A DNA stretch of 11,269 nt. It comes from Sphingobium sp. (GTDB taxonomy: Bacteria; Pseudomonadota; Alphaproteobacteria; Sphingomonadales; Sphingomonadaceae). A program made the position numbers and the translations under genes. The notes under the pieces were generated by a model. The model was not told the DNA's origin, did no database searches, and saw only the letters and a program-made list of their open reading frames with translations. This document shows, piece by piece, positions 1-8,207 of this stretch; the stretch's first letter is position 1, and each line of letters begins with the position of its first letter. Where the stretch lies: assembly GCA_030148625.1 (NCBI GenBank), contig JASBTC010000074.1, forward strand, positions 1-11,269, given 5' to 3'.

Positions 1-214
1 TCGCGCCCTTCACGAACTGGACGACGCCGACTTTCTTGCCATGGCCGATCGCGCGCACGACCATGCCGAGCGCGGCGGTGGTCTTGCCCTTGCCCTTGCC
101 GGTATGGACGATCAGCAGCCCCTTCTCGATCGTCTTGGCGGCTACGATCCTGTCATGCGCCGCCTGCTTCTTCTTCATCTTCTCGGTGTGGCGTTCCTCG
201 GTGCGCTCTGCCAT
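1..214 (-). CDS. cobO: Corrinoid (cob(I)alamin) adenosyltransferase, N-terminal part, cut by window edge
   Basis: Transfers the 5'-deoxyadenosyl group of ATP to the cobalt of cob(I)yrinic acid a,c-diamide or cobalamin in the cytoplasm (CobO/BtuR/CobA family). About 71 residues are visible; the rest lies left of position 1. A basic N-terminal helix ([20 protein letters not shown]) is typical of the family. It leads into a nucleotide-binding P-loop, [14 protein letters not shown], at about residues 37-50. Two in-frame ATGs exist, at 220 and 214. I chose 214 because the AGGAG ends seven bases before it but only one base before the ATG at 220. The 220 ATG would make an ATGA overlap with the cobN stop. 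The gene is clearly the next cistron of the cobW-cobN operon. Identity is very likely from the P-loop and context; completeness cannot be judged. Confidence 0.9.
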   Translation of the reverse strand, partial: MAERTEERHTEKMKKKQAAHDRIVAAKTIEKGLLIVHTGKGKGKTTAALGMVVRAIGHGKKVGVVQFVKGA

Positions 215-216
215 CG

Positions 217-3200
217 TCATGCTCCTGCAAGTTCGGCGAGCAGGATGCCCGCGCTGTTCGATCGGGGTTTCCACAGGCCACGCTCCAGCGCCTCGGCCAG
301 GCGCGCGGCGGTTTCGCGCAGCGCCGCCGGATTGACCTCGGCCATGAAGGCGCGCACCGCCTCGTCCTCGATAAAGGCGGCGTGGACGGCGTCGAAATGA
401 TGATCGCGCACCGCATGGGTGGTCGCGGCGAAGGCGAAGAGATAATCGACCGAGGCGGCGATCTCGAACGCGCCCTTGTAACCGTGGCGCATGACGCCCG
501 CGATCCATTTGGGATTGGTGACACGGGCACGGACGACGCGGCCGATCTCGTCCTCCAGCGTGCGGATCACCGGGCGTTCGGGGCGGCTATGGTCGTTGTG
601 ATAGGCGCGCGGCCGCTTGCCCGACAGATGCTCGACGGCGGAGGCGATACCGCCTTCGAACTGGTAATAATCGTCGCTGTCGAGCAGGTCGTGTTCGCGA
701 TTGTCCTGGTTCTGCACCACCGCATCGGTCTGGGTCAGGCGTTCGGCGAACAGCTCGCGTTCGGCATCGCCCTCGACACCCGCGCCATAGGCATAGCTGC
801 CCCAGTCGAGATAGACATTGGCGAGGTCGGCACGGTCGTGCCAGATTTTCTCGTCGATCATCGCCTGGAGCCCCGCGCCATAGGCGCCGGGCTTCGAACC
901 GAAGACCCGATAGCCCGCGCGCAGCGCCGCATCCCTGGGGGCACTGCCGCTGTCGACCAGCCGCGCGGTTTCGACGCGATAGCGTGCAGCCGCCGGATTG
1001 TCCTCGGCCGGTTCGTCGAGCGCCGTCACCGCGCGCGCAGCGGAGTCGAGCAAGTCGATCTGTTCGGGAAAGGCGTCGCGGAAAAAGCCGGAGACGCGGA
1101 AGGTCACATCGACGCGCGGCCGGCGGAGTTCGGCGACCTTCATCACCTCGAACCCGATCACGCGCCCCGACGTCCAGTCCCAGCGCGGCCGCACGCCCAT
1201 CAGCGCGAGCGCCTGCGCGATATCGTCGCCCCCCGTGCGCATGTTCGCGGTGCCCCAGGCGGAAAGCGCCATCGCTTTGGGATAGTCGCCCTCGCGCTGG
1301 AGATAATCGTCGACCAGCAATTGCGCCGAGCGCTGCCCAAGTTCCCAGGCGGTCGCGGTCGGCACCGAACGGGTGTCGACCGAGTAGAAATTGCGGCCGG
1401 TGGGCAACACGTCGGGGCGGCCGCGCGTCGGCGCGCCGGACGGGCCGGGCAGGATGAAACGGCCATCGAGTCCGGCCAGAAGCGATGCTTTCTCCGCTGC
1501 GCCACAGGCATCGACCCGCAGGGCCAGATCATTGCCGATCGCCACCAAGACTTGAGTGGTCCGCTCCCCAATCCCGTCGGGGCTGGGGAGCGTGGAAACA
1601 AGCTGCGTCGCCAACAACTCCAGCCGCTCGATCGTATCGCCCAGCGTCCGCCATGGATCGGCGGAGAGATCGGCCAGCACCGGTGGGCGCGGCCCCGCCC
1701 ATGCATCGCCCATCCTGCAGTCCAGCGGATCGAAATCGAGGCCGAGATCATCGACCATGGCGCGCAACAACGAGGCCTGGCCCGGATTTTCGTACCCGCG
1801 CGGCGTCCGCGACAATGCGACCAGCAGATCGGTGCGCAGCCGCCCTTCAGGCGAGCGCGTGAAGATGTGCAGCCCGTCGCGGATCTGCATTTCCTTCAAT
1901 TCGCAGAGATAATTGTCGAGCGCGGCCAGCGCGTCGTCGCCATCGCCGACCGCACCGGCGTCCGCATCGAGCCCCTGGGCACGGGCAAGGTTCAGGATCT
2001 CGCCCTTCAAATGCGCGATCCGGCGCGGATCCATGCCCGCGGCGAGATAATATTCGTCGACCAGCGCCTCCAGCGCTTTCAGCGGACCATAGCTTTCAGC
2101 GCGGGTCAGCGGCGGAGTCAGATGGTCGATGATCGCAGCACCGATCCGGCGCTTGGCCTGGGTGCCCTCCCCCGGATCGTTGACGATGAACGGATAGAGC
2201 TGGGGCACCGGCCCCGCGCATATCTCGGGAAAGCAGGTCTCCGAAAGCGCGAGCGCCTTGCCGGGCAGCCATTCGAGATTGCCGTGCTTGCCGACATGGA
2301 CCACCGCATGCGCGCCGAAATCGCGGTTCAGCCAGATGTGGAAGGCAAGATAGGCGTGCGGCGGCACCAGCGCCGGATCGTGATAGCTGGCCTTGGGATC
2401 GATATTGTAACCGCGCGCCGGCTGCACCGCGACGACGATGTTGCCGAAACGGTGGACCGGGAGCTGGAATGCACCGTCACGCACGAACGAATCGGTGTCT
2501 GGAAACCCCCATCGTTCGATGACGGCGGCGCGAACGGGTTCGGGCATTGCGTCGAACGCGGCGCGATAGGCAGGCATCGGCAGCGACACTTCGCCCGGTC
2601 GCGCGATCGATTGGCCGGCATTGGTCACCCCGGCCAGCATGATCGCCATCAGCGCCGCGCCGTCACGCGGTGCGGTGCCGATCGAATAGCCCGCATCGCC
2701 GAGCGCAGCGAGGATCGCCGCGGCGCTGGCCGGCGTATCGAGGCCGACGCCATTGCCGATCCGGCCGTCGCGATTGGGATAATTGGCAAGGACCAGCGCA
2801 ATTCGGCGATCGGCCGCGCGCGTGCGGCGAAGCCGCGCCCAGTTCGCGGCGAGATCGGCGACGAATGCGACGCGGTCGGGCGCCACCCTGGGCACGACGA
2901 TTCCGCATTCGGTGCGCGCGTCGAAATGCGCGGCCGCCTTGAACGCGACGGCACGCGTGAACAGGCGCCCGTCCACTTCGGGCAGCGCCACATTCATCGC
3001 GAGATCGCGGGGGCCAAGACCGCGCGGACTGTCCTGCCACGCCACCTGCTCGACCCCGGCGAACACCGTCTGGAGGATCGGGCAATCGGCGCTCTCGAGC
3101 ACGCCGGGCACGCGGGATTCGCCGGGCGAGGCGGCGGCGAAGGATGTCGCGTTCAGGATGATGTCGGGCGCGATCTCGACGATCACCCCGCGCAGCCAGT

Positions 3201-3945
3201 CGATCGCAAAGGGTTCGCGCAACGCGCGGACATGGACGGCGGCGACATTGAGGCCGCGCGCCTCCAGTGCGGCGACCAGCGCATCGACCGCATCGAGCGT
3301 GCCCGCCACCATCAATGCGCGGTAGAAACACAATAGCGCGACCGGTCGGCCATCGGTCCAGCGCCGGCGCAGATCGTTCAGCGTCGGCCGGTCGATCCCG
3401 GGCAGATAAAGCCCCGCATCGGCGACGGGAATGGGATCGTCGGGCACGCCGATATCCGCGCCGATCAGCCGCGCGGCATGACGCAGGAAACCCGCCGCAT
3501 TGGCGATACCGCCCTGACGCAGATAATCGCGCAGCCGGTCGCTGACCGCCTGCGGCACGGTCGATGCGGCATCGAGCGCGGGATCGGGTTCGCGGCCGTC
3601 GGCGATCGCGGCGAAGGCGATGCCGTTCTCGCGCGAGACACGCGCGATCTCGTCGACGCCATAGGGCCAATAGGCCTTGCCGCCGAGCAGGACGACGCAG
3701 ACGAAGCGCGCCTTGGCGATCACTGTCTCGACATAGAGGTCGACCGAATAGGGATGCCTGAGCTGGAGGAGATTGGCGAGCCGGATCGACGGCGCGCCAT
3801 CGCCCAGCGTCGCCACCGCCTTCGAGAAACAGGCAAGCTCGCTGTCCGCCACCGTCAGGAATATGATGTCCCCCGGCGACTGGGCGAGATCGATCGCCTC
3901 GTCGCCGTTGGAAACCGTTCCCGGGGTGGCGGCCAGCAAATGCAT
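217..3945 (-). CDS. cobN: Aerobic cobaltochelatase, large subunit CobN
   Basis: Large catalytic subunit of the ATP-dependent cobaltochelatase, which inserts Co(II) into hydrogenobyrinic acid a,c-diamide in the oxygen-dependent cobalamin pathway. Known partners are the AAA+ subunits CobS and CobT, neither of which is in this window. At 1242 aa it has the normal full length for CobN. The family signature shared with the magnesium chelatase H subunit is intact at about residue 550: [14 protein letters not shown], with the conserved histidines. Further CobN-like stretches are [13 protein letters not shown] near residue 930 and [14 protein letters not shown] shortly after it. The ATG shares one base with the cobW stop (TGATG), so it is probably translated by coupling; I see no strong separate Shine-Dalgarno. 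The stop lies against the start of cobO. No frameshift or missing key residue is seen. BchH/ChlH is excluded by the cobW/cobO context and the B12 riboswitch. Confidence 0.96.
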   Translation of the reverse strand: MHLLAATPGTVSNGDEAIDLAQSPGDIIFLTVADSELACFSKAVATLGDGAPSIRLANLLQLRHPYSVDLYVETVIAKARFVCVVLLGGKAYWPYGVDEIARVSRENGIAFAAIADGREPDPALDAASTVPQAVSDRLRDYLRQGGIANAAGFLRHAARLIGADIGVPDDPIPVADAGLYLPGIDRPTLNDLRRRWTDGRPVALLCFYRALMVAGTLDAVDALVAALEARGLNVAAVHVRALREPFAIDWLRGVIVEIAPDIILNATSFAAASPGESRVPGVLESADCPILQTVFAGVEQVAWQDSPRGLGPRDLAMNVALPEVDGRLFTRAVAFKAAAHFDARTECGIVVPRVAPDRVAFVADLAANWARLRRTRAADRRIALVLANYPNRDGRIGNGVGLDTPASAAAILAALGDAGYSIGTAPRDGAALMAIMLAGVTNAGQSIARPGEVSLPMPAYRAAFDAMPEPVRAAVIERWGFPDTDSFVRDGAFQLPVHRFGNIVVAVQPARGYNIDPKASYHDPALVPPHAYLAFHIWLNRDFGAHAVVHVGKHGNLEWLPGKALALSETCFPEICAGPVPQLYPFIVNDPGEGTQAKRRIGAAIIDHLTPPLTRAESYGPLKALEALVDEYYLAAGMDPRRIAHLKGEILNLARAQGLDADAGAVGDGDDALAALDNYLCELKEMQIRDGLHIFTRSPEGRLRTDLLVALSRTPRGYENPGQASLLRAMVDDLGLDFDPLDCRMGDAWAGPRPPVLADLSADPWRTLGDTIERLELLATQLVSTLPSPDGIGERTTQVLVAIGNDLALRVDACGAAEKASLLAGLDGRFILPGPSGAPTRGRPDVLPTGRNFYSVDTRSVPTATAWELGQRSAQLLVDDYLQREGDYPKAMALSAWGTANMRTGGDDIAQALALMGVRPRWDWTSGRVIGFEVMKVAELRRPRVDVTFRVSGFFRDAFPEQIDLLDSAARAVTALDEPAEDNPAAARYRVETARLVDSGSAPRDAALRAGYRVFGSKPGAYGAGLQAMIDEKIWHDRADLANVYLDWGSYAYGAGVEGDAERELFAERLTQTDAVVQNQDNREHDLLDSDDYYQFEGGIASAVEHLSGKRPRAYHNDHSRPERPVIRTLEDEIGRVVRARVTNPKWIAGVMRHGYKGAFEIAASVDYLFAFAATTHAVRDHHFDAVHAAFIEDEAVRAFMAEVNPAALRETAARLAEALERGLWKPRSNSAGILLAELAGA

Positions 3946-4991
3946 CAGCGCATGCCGGCGCCCAGCACGCCGCCGAGCGCGGCTTCGATATTCGCCTGGT
4001 CGAGCCCCTTCTGGCCGATCACGACCAGTTGCGAGGCAGGGGTTTCCGCCGCCGTCCAGGCGCGGTCGAAATAATGCTGGATCCGCGGCCCCACGGCCTG
4101 GATCACCAGCCGCGCGGGACGCCCCTCGATCGCGATCATGCCCTTGATCCGCAATATGTCGTGATCGGCGATCAGCATGGTCATCGTCGCGAGCAGCGGT
4201 TCGACGCCGGCGATCTCGCCGCCCCTGACGACGAAGCTGTCGAAATCGTCCTGGTCATGATCGTCTTCGCTGTCGTGATGCGAGGGCCGCGCCGCGAGAT
4301 CGTCCTCGGCGCCGGCGAACAGGCCGAGCAGCACGCCGGCATCGACCGCGCCGTGCGAAGCGCGAACGATCTTCACGCCATCGCGCGTGTCACCGGATAT
4401 GTCGGCCTCGATACGCGCCAGGCCATCGCCGTCGACGAGATCGGCCTTGTTGAGGATGACGAGATCGGCGCAGGCGAGCTGATCCTCATACAGTTCCTCG
4501 AGCGGACTGTCGTGGTCGAGCGTGGGATCCGCGGCGCGCGCGAGCGCCAGCGCGGCCTCGTCGGTCGCGAACCGCCCCGCCGCAACCGCATCGGCGTCGA
4601 TCAGTGCGATCACGCCATCCACCGTCGCGCGCGTGCGGATATCGGGCCATTGAAACGCCTTCACCAGCGGCTTGGGCAATGCCAGGCCCGAGGTTTCGAT
4701 GATGATATGTTCGGGCGGGTTGGGCCGGTCGAGCAGCTTGAGCATCGTCGGCAGGAAATCGTCGGCGACGGTGCAGCAGATGCAGCCATTGGCAAGCTCG
4801 ACGATATCGTCCTCGGGGCATGCCGCGTCATTGCAGCCCTTGAGCAGTTCGCCGTCGACACCGACATCGCCGAACTCGTTGACGATCAGGGCCAGCCTGC
4901 GCCCCTTGGCGTTCTGCAGCAGGTGCCGGATGAGCGTGGTCTTTCCGGCGCCCAGAAATCCGGTGACGACGGTTGTCGGGATCTTGCTCAC
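3945..4991 (-). CDS. cobW: CobW, G3E-family GTPase metallochaperone for cobalamin synthesis
   Basis: COG0523 (G3E) GTPase thought to deliver Co(II) to the cobaltochelatase. I place the start at a GTG at 4991, giving 348 aa. GGGAG lies seven bases upstream, and the protein then begins directly with the family's first beta strand and Walker A, TVVTGFLGAGKTTL (residues 7-20). Longer in-frame starts would run into the riboswitch leader and add a non-conserved sequence. Other motifs are the metal-binding CxCC as GCICC (69-73), switch/Walker B-like IIIETSGLA (97-104), and guanine-specificity NKAD (181-184). A His/Asp-rich stretch, HHDSEDDHDQDDFD (about 238-251), typically precedes the CobW C-terminal domain, which fills the rest. 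The GTG overlaps the TGA of a 21-codon ORF, and the stop overlaps the cobN ATG. Other COG0523 members serve zinc or nitrile hydratase; the operon and riboswitch argue for cobalt. Confidence 0.95.
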   Translation of the reverse strand: MSKIPTTVVTGFLGAGKTTLIRHLLQNAKGRRLALIVNEFGDVGVDGELLKGCNDAACPEDDIVELANGCICCTVADDFLPTMLKLLDRPNPPEHIIIETSGLALPKPLVKAFQWPDIRTRATVDGVIALIDADAVAAGRFATDEAALALARAADPTLDHDSPLEELYEDQLACADLVILNKADLVDGDGLARIEADISGDTRDGVKIVRASHGAVDAGVLLGLFAGAEDDLAARPSHHDSEDDHDQDDFDSFVVRGGEIAGVEPLLATMTMLIADHDILRIKGMIAIEGRPARLVIQAVGPRIQHYFDRAWTAAETPASQLVVIGQKGLDQANIEAALGGVLGAGMR

Positions 4992-5053
4992 GCACGCTCT
5001 CCCGCTTTGGCGACGGACAGCGGGCATGGGGAAACAAAGGCGATGGTCTTCAT
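4988..5053 (-). CDS. Small ORF (21 codons) in the B12 leader, overlapping the cobW start
   Basis: An ATG at 5053 begins MKTIAFVSPCPLSV and the frame ends with TGA at 4988-4990, which overlaps the cobW GTG as GTGA. A strong purine tract (GGGGGAG, 5060-5066) sits six bases before the ATG. This is better than most initiation sites in the window. The GGGG of this tract can pair with the CCCC just before the ATG, which would hide the ribosome site. The Shine-Dalgarno for cobW lies inside this ORF. I recognise no family. It may be a real short peptide, or a leader ORF whose only job is to pass ribosomes on to cobW under riboswitch control. Chance occurrence remains possible because the ORF is short. 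Confidence 0.5.
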   Translation of the reverse strand: MKTIAFVSPCPLSVAKAGERA

Positions 5054-5244
5054 GGGGCACTCCCCCGACACCTGAGCAAATCGGTGGCGGGGCTTGCCGA
5101 CGCTCAGCATCGGTCGGCGCGCGACGACGGGCGGGTGCCGGAAGCACCCGTTACCACGCACCGATGCAGCCCCAGCCGCACGGTTCGTCGCTCAGACGGA
5201 GAGTTACCGTGCCGTGACCATCCCCTGGATCAAGGCAAGAGCGA
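5054..5244 (-). promoter_or_regulatory. Probable expression platform of the cobalamin riboswitch (untranslated leader)
   Basis: About 190 nt lie between the aptamer and the small ORF, with no credible gene. Reading the minus strand, GTCGCTC (5239-5245) can pair with GAGCGAC (5187-5193), and GCACGG (5207-5212) can pair with CCGTGC (5178-5183). These two helices interleave, so they are either alternatives or a pseudoknot. A perfect 7-bp hairpin, CGGGTGC-TTCCG-GCACCCG (5132-5150), follows but has no U-run, so it is not an intrinsic terminator. The last hairpin (5054-5066) would cover the Shine-Dalgarno of the small ORF. Together this favours control of translation initiation rather than termination. 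The pairings are read directly from the sequence; their regulatory role is inferred. Confidence 0.5.
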
Positions 5245-5466
5245 CCGGTGCGCTGGCAGGTCTCCTGGCTCGCGGGTCAAAGCTTGATGCACGGCCTTCC
5301 CAGATCCCACGCATCCGCGTTCGATCCAGTGGCTGCACCCGCCCCGTCATCGGGGGGGTGGGCACCTGTGCATCGCGCTCGCCGCTTACAGTTGCAGGGA
5401 CAGCCCCGGATTCGGATGATCGCTCATCCTCACCGTGTTCCCGAATTAAGCCCTTTCGGGCACCGG
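5245..5466 (-). ncRNA. Cobalamin (B12) riboswitch aptamer
   Basis: The minus strand carries the conserved core elements in the right order. The closing stem P1 is formed by CCGGTGC (5460-5466) and GCACCGG (5245-5251). Next comes the GGTGCC element. It is followed by CGGGAA and then the highly conserved CCTGCAACTGTAAGC (5384-5398). After that come the B12-box element GCCACTGG (5326-5333), GGGAAGGC (5294-5301) and the terminal GCCAGGAGACCTGCC (5255-5269). These elements bind adenosylcobalamin or a related cobalamin and normally lower expression of synthesis or uptake genes when B12 is plentiful. It points straight at the cobW-cobN-cobO operon, with no other gene between except the small leader ORF. 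Confidence 0.95.
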
Positions 5467-5509
5467 CGCGATCTTTCGAGATGCGGACATCGCCCGCCTC
5501 TCGAACGCG

Positions 5510-5538
5510 GCCATAGGCGAAATCATCGCGCGAACCAA
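5510..5538 (-). promoter_or_regulatory. Possible promoter for the riboswitch-cobW operon
   Basis: On the minus strand TTGGTT and TATGGC are separated by 17 bases. They lie just upstream of the aptamer and downstream of the preceding gene's stop. Both boxes match the sigma70 consensus only partly. A promoter is expected in the roughly 95 bp between 5466 and 5560, but this assignment is a weak guess. Confidence 0.3.
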
Positions 5539-5559
5539 TCGCTCAATGCGAGTCCGCGA

Positions 5560-6597
5560 TCACGCCACGCGCGTCGCCAGCCCCTCGGAACGCGCGGCGC
5601 GGATCAGCCCCTGCCGCTCCAGGCTGTGCGCGACGATGGTTTCGACCAGCTCGGCATGGCTGACCCCGATCGAGCGCGCCGAACGGCTGATCGTCTTGCG
5701 CGACCAGAGATTGCAGGACAGATTCACTTCCATGAAACGCAACTCACCGGTTGCGGGATCGTAGCGGAATTCGAAGCGGCCATAATCGAAGGGCCAGAGT
5801 TCGGGCAGCAGCGCGCGGACATGCCCCTCCAGCCGCGCGACCAGATCCTTGTCCTCGACGGGTTCCAGCGGATCGTCGGCGGTGACGACCAGATTGCGCT
5901 TCTCTTCATAGGAGCGGACTTCGCCGGGACGCGCGGTCGGATAATAGCCGAAGCTCGGCAGCAGCCATGGGCCGTTGGCGCCGACGACAGGCACGGCCAG
6001 ATCGATCAGCGGCGCATAGGGCTCGATGATCACGTCATGGCCGGACGCCAATATGCCTTCGGCATGGGCGCGCGCCTCGGCCCAATTGTCGATGATCTTG
6101 ACGCCCCAGCTTGCCGACGAGGCATTGGGCTTCACCACCAGCCGTTCCCAGGTGAAATCGGGCTCGCTCACCCCGCCCTGCCCCTGGCGTATGATCGCCC
6201 AGGGCGTGACGGGCACGCCGCGCCGCTCGGCGACCGATTTCATCAGATGCTTGTCGTCGGACAGGCCGCGCAGGATCGGCGAAGCGCCGAGGAAGGGCAG
6301 GTCCAGCCGGCGCAGCAGCAACGGCCCCAGCATCTCGCTGTTCACGAAGCCGCCGCGATTGAGCAAGGTCACCACATAATCGGCGTCGGGCCGCTCGAAG
6401 AGGTCCTGATAGCTGTTGGCCGGCGTCACGTTGAGGCCGATCTCGCGCAAGGTCGTCAGCATCTCGTGATGATAGACCGCATGCGTGCCGTCCTCGGCGT
6501 CGGGCACGCCGCCGGCCAGCGCATGTTTGGCGAGGAAGAGGATGCGGAGCCGCGCCTTGTCGGCGTCGGAGATCGAAAGAAGCTTGGGATGGGGCAT
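5560..6597 (-). CDS. D-Ala-D-Ala-ligase-like ATP-grasp protein, substrate unknown
   Basis: A probable ATP-dependent carboxylate-amine ligase of 345 aa. The layout follows D-alanine-D-alanine ligase. An N-terminal Rossmann-like part contains LPFLGASPILRGLSDDKHLMK (about 100-120, like the Ddl GS..AL..DK segment). A central ATP-grasp subdomain has VVKPNASSASWGVKII (154-169) and IIEPYAPLIDLAVPVVG (190-206). A catalytic/metal region follows with FEFRYD (275-280) and the Mg-binding FMEVN (288-292). The end, IGVSHAELVETIVAHSLERQGL, resembles the Ddl C-terminus. Where Ddl proteins have N-T-x-P-G after the metal-binding Asn, this one has NLSCNLW, so true Ddl activity is doubtful. I chose the ATG at 6597, preceded by AAAAGG; upstream in-frame codons overlap the promoter. 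It is divergent from a flippase gene. Cell-envelope precursor chemistry is possible but unproven. Confidence 0.8.
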   Translation of the reverse strand: MPHPKLLSISDADKARLRILFLAKHALAGGVPDAEDGTHAVYHHEMLTTLREIGLNVTPANSYQDLFERPDADYVVTLLNRGGFVNSEMLGPLLLRRLDLPFLGASPILRGLSDDKHLMKSVAERRGVPVTPWAIIRQGQGGVSEPDFTWERLVVKPNASSASWGVKIIDNWAEARAHAEGILASGHDVIIEPYAPLIDLAVPVVGANGPWLLPSFGYYPTARPGEVRSYEEKRNLVVTADDPLEPVEDKDLVARLEGHVRALLPELWPFDYGRFEFRYDPATGELRFMEVNLSCNLWSRKTISRSARSIGVSHAELVETIVAHSLERQGLIRAARSEGLATRVA

Positions 6598-6612
6598 GCT
6601 ACACCTTTTCAA

Positions 6613-6643
6613 TCTATTTAATAGAGAATAGGCACGTTGACAA
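6613..6643 (-). promoter_or_regulatory. Promoter of the ATP-grasp gene with overlapping AT-rich palindrome
   Basis: On the minus strand TTGTCA (6638-6643) and TAAATA (6615-6620) are separated by 17 bases. This is a sigma70-like arrangement ending just ahead of the ATG at 6597. A perfect palindrome, TCTATT-T-AATAGA (6613-6625), covers the -10 box and is strikingly AT-rich in this high-GC sequence. It could be an operator or simply part of the promoter. Confidence 0.5.
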
Positions 6644-6672
6644 GCCACCCCAAATGGTGAGCAACCGGCGCG

Positions 6673-8199
6673 ATGAGCGGCGACGCCCCCGAAACGATCA
6701 CCAGCCGAGACGTCGCCAAGGGCCTCGGCACGACATTGCTCGCCCGGCTGGGCGGGGTGATCGATGTCGTCGCCCAGCCCGTCTATGTCTGGCTGTTCGG
6801 ACTGGCGAGCTTCGGACTCTATGCGGTGCTCTGGGCCGCGGTGAACCTGATCGAGAATATCGCCGATCTCGGCATGACCTCTTCCCTCCAGCGCGTCGTG
6901 CCCCAGGCGAAGGATGAGGCCGAAGCGGTCGCGGCGCTGCGTGCCGCGCTGGTGATCGGGGTTACCCCCTGCCTGATCCTCGCACTGGCCGCATCGCTGG
7001 GCGCCGCGCAGATCGCACCTTTGCTCAACGTCGCCGCCGGCGATGCCGGGCGCGTCGCCGAAGCGATCCGCCTCTTTGCCTGGGCGCTGCCGCTCTGGGC
7101 CTTTGTCGAGATCGCGACATCGGGGTTGCGCGCGCGCCGCGTGTTCGGCGCCGAGATCCGCCTACGGCTGTTCTGGGAACAGGCGATCCGCCTCGTGCTC
7201 GCCGCCGGCTTCTGGATGGTCAGCCCGACGATCCTGTCGCTGTTCACGGCGCACCTGATCTCGCTGGCGGTCACCTGCCTGCTAAGCGTCCGGCTACTCT
7301 CGCGCTATTACGACCTGCGCCTTTTCTTCCGCATACCGCGCGGTGGCCCGATGGCTGGCGCCACATTGCGCGCGGGTCTCGCTGCATTGCCCGCCAATAT
7401 GGTCGCGCGGCTGTTCGGCGACGCACCGCCGATCCTGCTCAACGCGATCCTGCCCGGTGCCGCCGGCGCGACAAGCGCGGCGCTCTATACGATCGCGCGC
7501 AAGGTCTCGAGCATCGTCCAGCTCGTCCGCACCGCATTCGCCTATGTGCTGGCGCCGCTCGCTTCCGCCGCGTCGCGCGACGGCAAGGCCGAAGTACAGC
7601 CGCTCTACGCCTTTGCAACACGGCTCGCCTTTGCGCTGGTCGTGCCATTGGGGCTGGTGATGGCGGCGGGCGGCGATGCGATACTGGGCCTGTTCGGCCG
7701 CGGCGCCGATGCCGCGCACGCGGCGCTCGTCGTGCTGGTGCTCGCACGCATGGCAGAGGCGGTGTTCGGCGCCGCAGTGCCTGTGCAGCAAGTGATTGGC
7801 GGCTATCGTGCGCAGCTCGTCGCCAGCGCGATCGGGCTTGCCGCCGCCGCGATGGTCGGCGCACCGCTCGTCACGCGCTTCGGCCTGACCGGCATGGCGG
7901 TGGCGGTAAGCCTGGGTTTCATCGTCTCGGCGGTGGTGCCGCTGCTCCAGCTCCACCGCTACGACGCGATCCATCCGTTCGAGCGGCCCTTCGTCCGCGT
8001 TGCAATCCGCGCCATCGCGCTGTCGCTGCCCGGCCTCGCACTCGCCTTCGCCGCGGCGCGCGTCCTGCCCGACGGTGCCGATATCGCCGGCGTTACGCTG
8101 TTCATGCTTGGATCGATCTGGCTCTCGTGCCGCTTCGCCCTGCCCCATGCCGATCGCGCGACGCTGGGCGGAACCGGACGAGCATTGCGGCTGATTTAG
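6673..8199 (+). CDS. Flippase-like polytopic membrane protein (MOP / polysaccharide biosynthesis family)
   Basis: A 508-aa protein made almost entirely of hydrophobic segments, with roughly 12-14 likely transmembrane helices separated by short arginine-rich loops. It fits the Wzx/RfbX-like polysaccharide transporter family of the MOP superfamily, which moves lipid-linked sugars or related lipids across the inner membrane. Supporting features are the N-terminal GLGTTLLARLGGVIDVVAQP and LFGLASFGLYAVLWA. NLIENIADLGMTSSLQRVVP (about 57-76) follows, and this resembles the family's early conserved DLG-containing loop. The start ATG at 6673 has only a weak GGTGA about 12 bases upstream, so the exact start is uncertain. 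No glycosyltransferase or polymerase genes are nearby, so the substrate cannot be assigned. The only neighbour that could relate is the divergent ATP-grasp gene. It ends nine bases before a long hairpin repeat that probably terminates it. Confidence 0.8.
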   Translation: MSGDAPETITSRDVAKGLGTTLLARLGGVIDVVAQPVYVWLFGLASFGLYAVLWAAVNLIENIADLGMTSSLQRVVPQAKDEAEAVAALRAALVIGVTPCLILALAASLGAAQIAPLLNVAAGDAGRVAEAIRLFAWALPLWAFVEIATSGLRARRVFGAEIRLRLFWEQAIRLVLAAGFWMVSPTILSLFTAHLISLAVTCLLSVRLLSRYYDLRLFFRIPRGGPMAGATLRAGLAALPANMVARLFGDAPPILLNAILPGAAGATSAALYTIARKVSSIVQLVRTAFAYVLAPLASAASRDGKAEVQPLYAFATRLAFALVVPLGLVMAAGGDAILGLFGRGADAAHAALVVLVLARMAEAVFGAAVPVQQVIGGYRAQLVASAIGLAAAAMVGAPLVTRFGLTGMAVAVSLGFIVSAVVPLLQLHRYDAIHPFERPFVRVAIRAIALSLPGLALAFAAARVLPDGADIAGVTLFMLGSIWLSCRFALPHADRATLGGTGRALRLI

Positions 8200-8207
8200 G
8201 ACTGGAA

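Noticed and set aside
382..3336. A 984-codon open frame on the plus strand, opposite cobN
   Set aside because: It is antisense to an intact CobN with clear motifs. Its composition is that of a GC-rich shadow frame, with no recognisable domain.
4992..5147. A longer CobW N-terminus starting at 5147
   Set aside because: The extra 52 residues come from the riboswitch leader and resemble no part of CobW. The GTG at 4991 has a good Shine-Dalgarno and begins at the conserved fold.
5132..5150. Hairpin CGGGTGC-TTCCG-GCACCCG as an intrinsic terminator of the riboswitch
   Set aside because: No U-run follows on the minus strand, so it is listed only as a leader structure.
5248..6621. A 457-codon open frame on the plus strand, opposite the ATP-grasp gene and riboswitch
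   Set aside because: It is antisense to a protein with recognisable family motifs and overlaps a conserved RNA structure; no domain is seen.
6598..6648. A longer start for the ATP-grasp gene at 6648
   Set aside because: It would translate through the promoter and palindrome; the ATG at 6597 has AAAAGG upstream.
6637..6659. A consensus TTGACA on the plus strand as the flippase promoter
   Set aside because: No acceptable -10 box lies 16-18 bases downstream; the match follows from the near-palindromic -35 of the opposite promoter.
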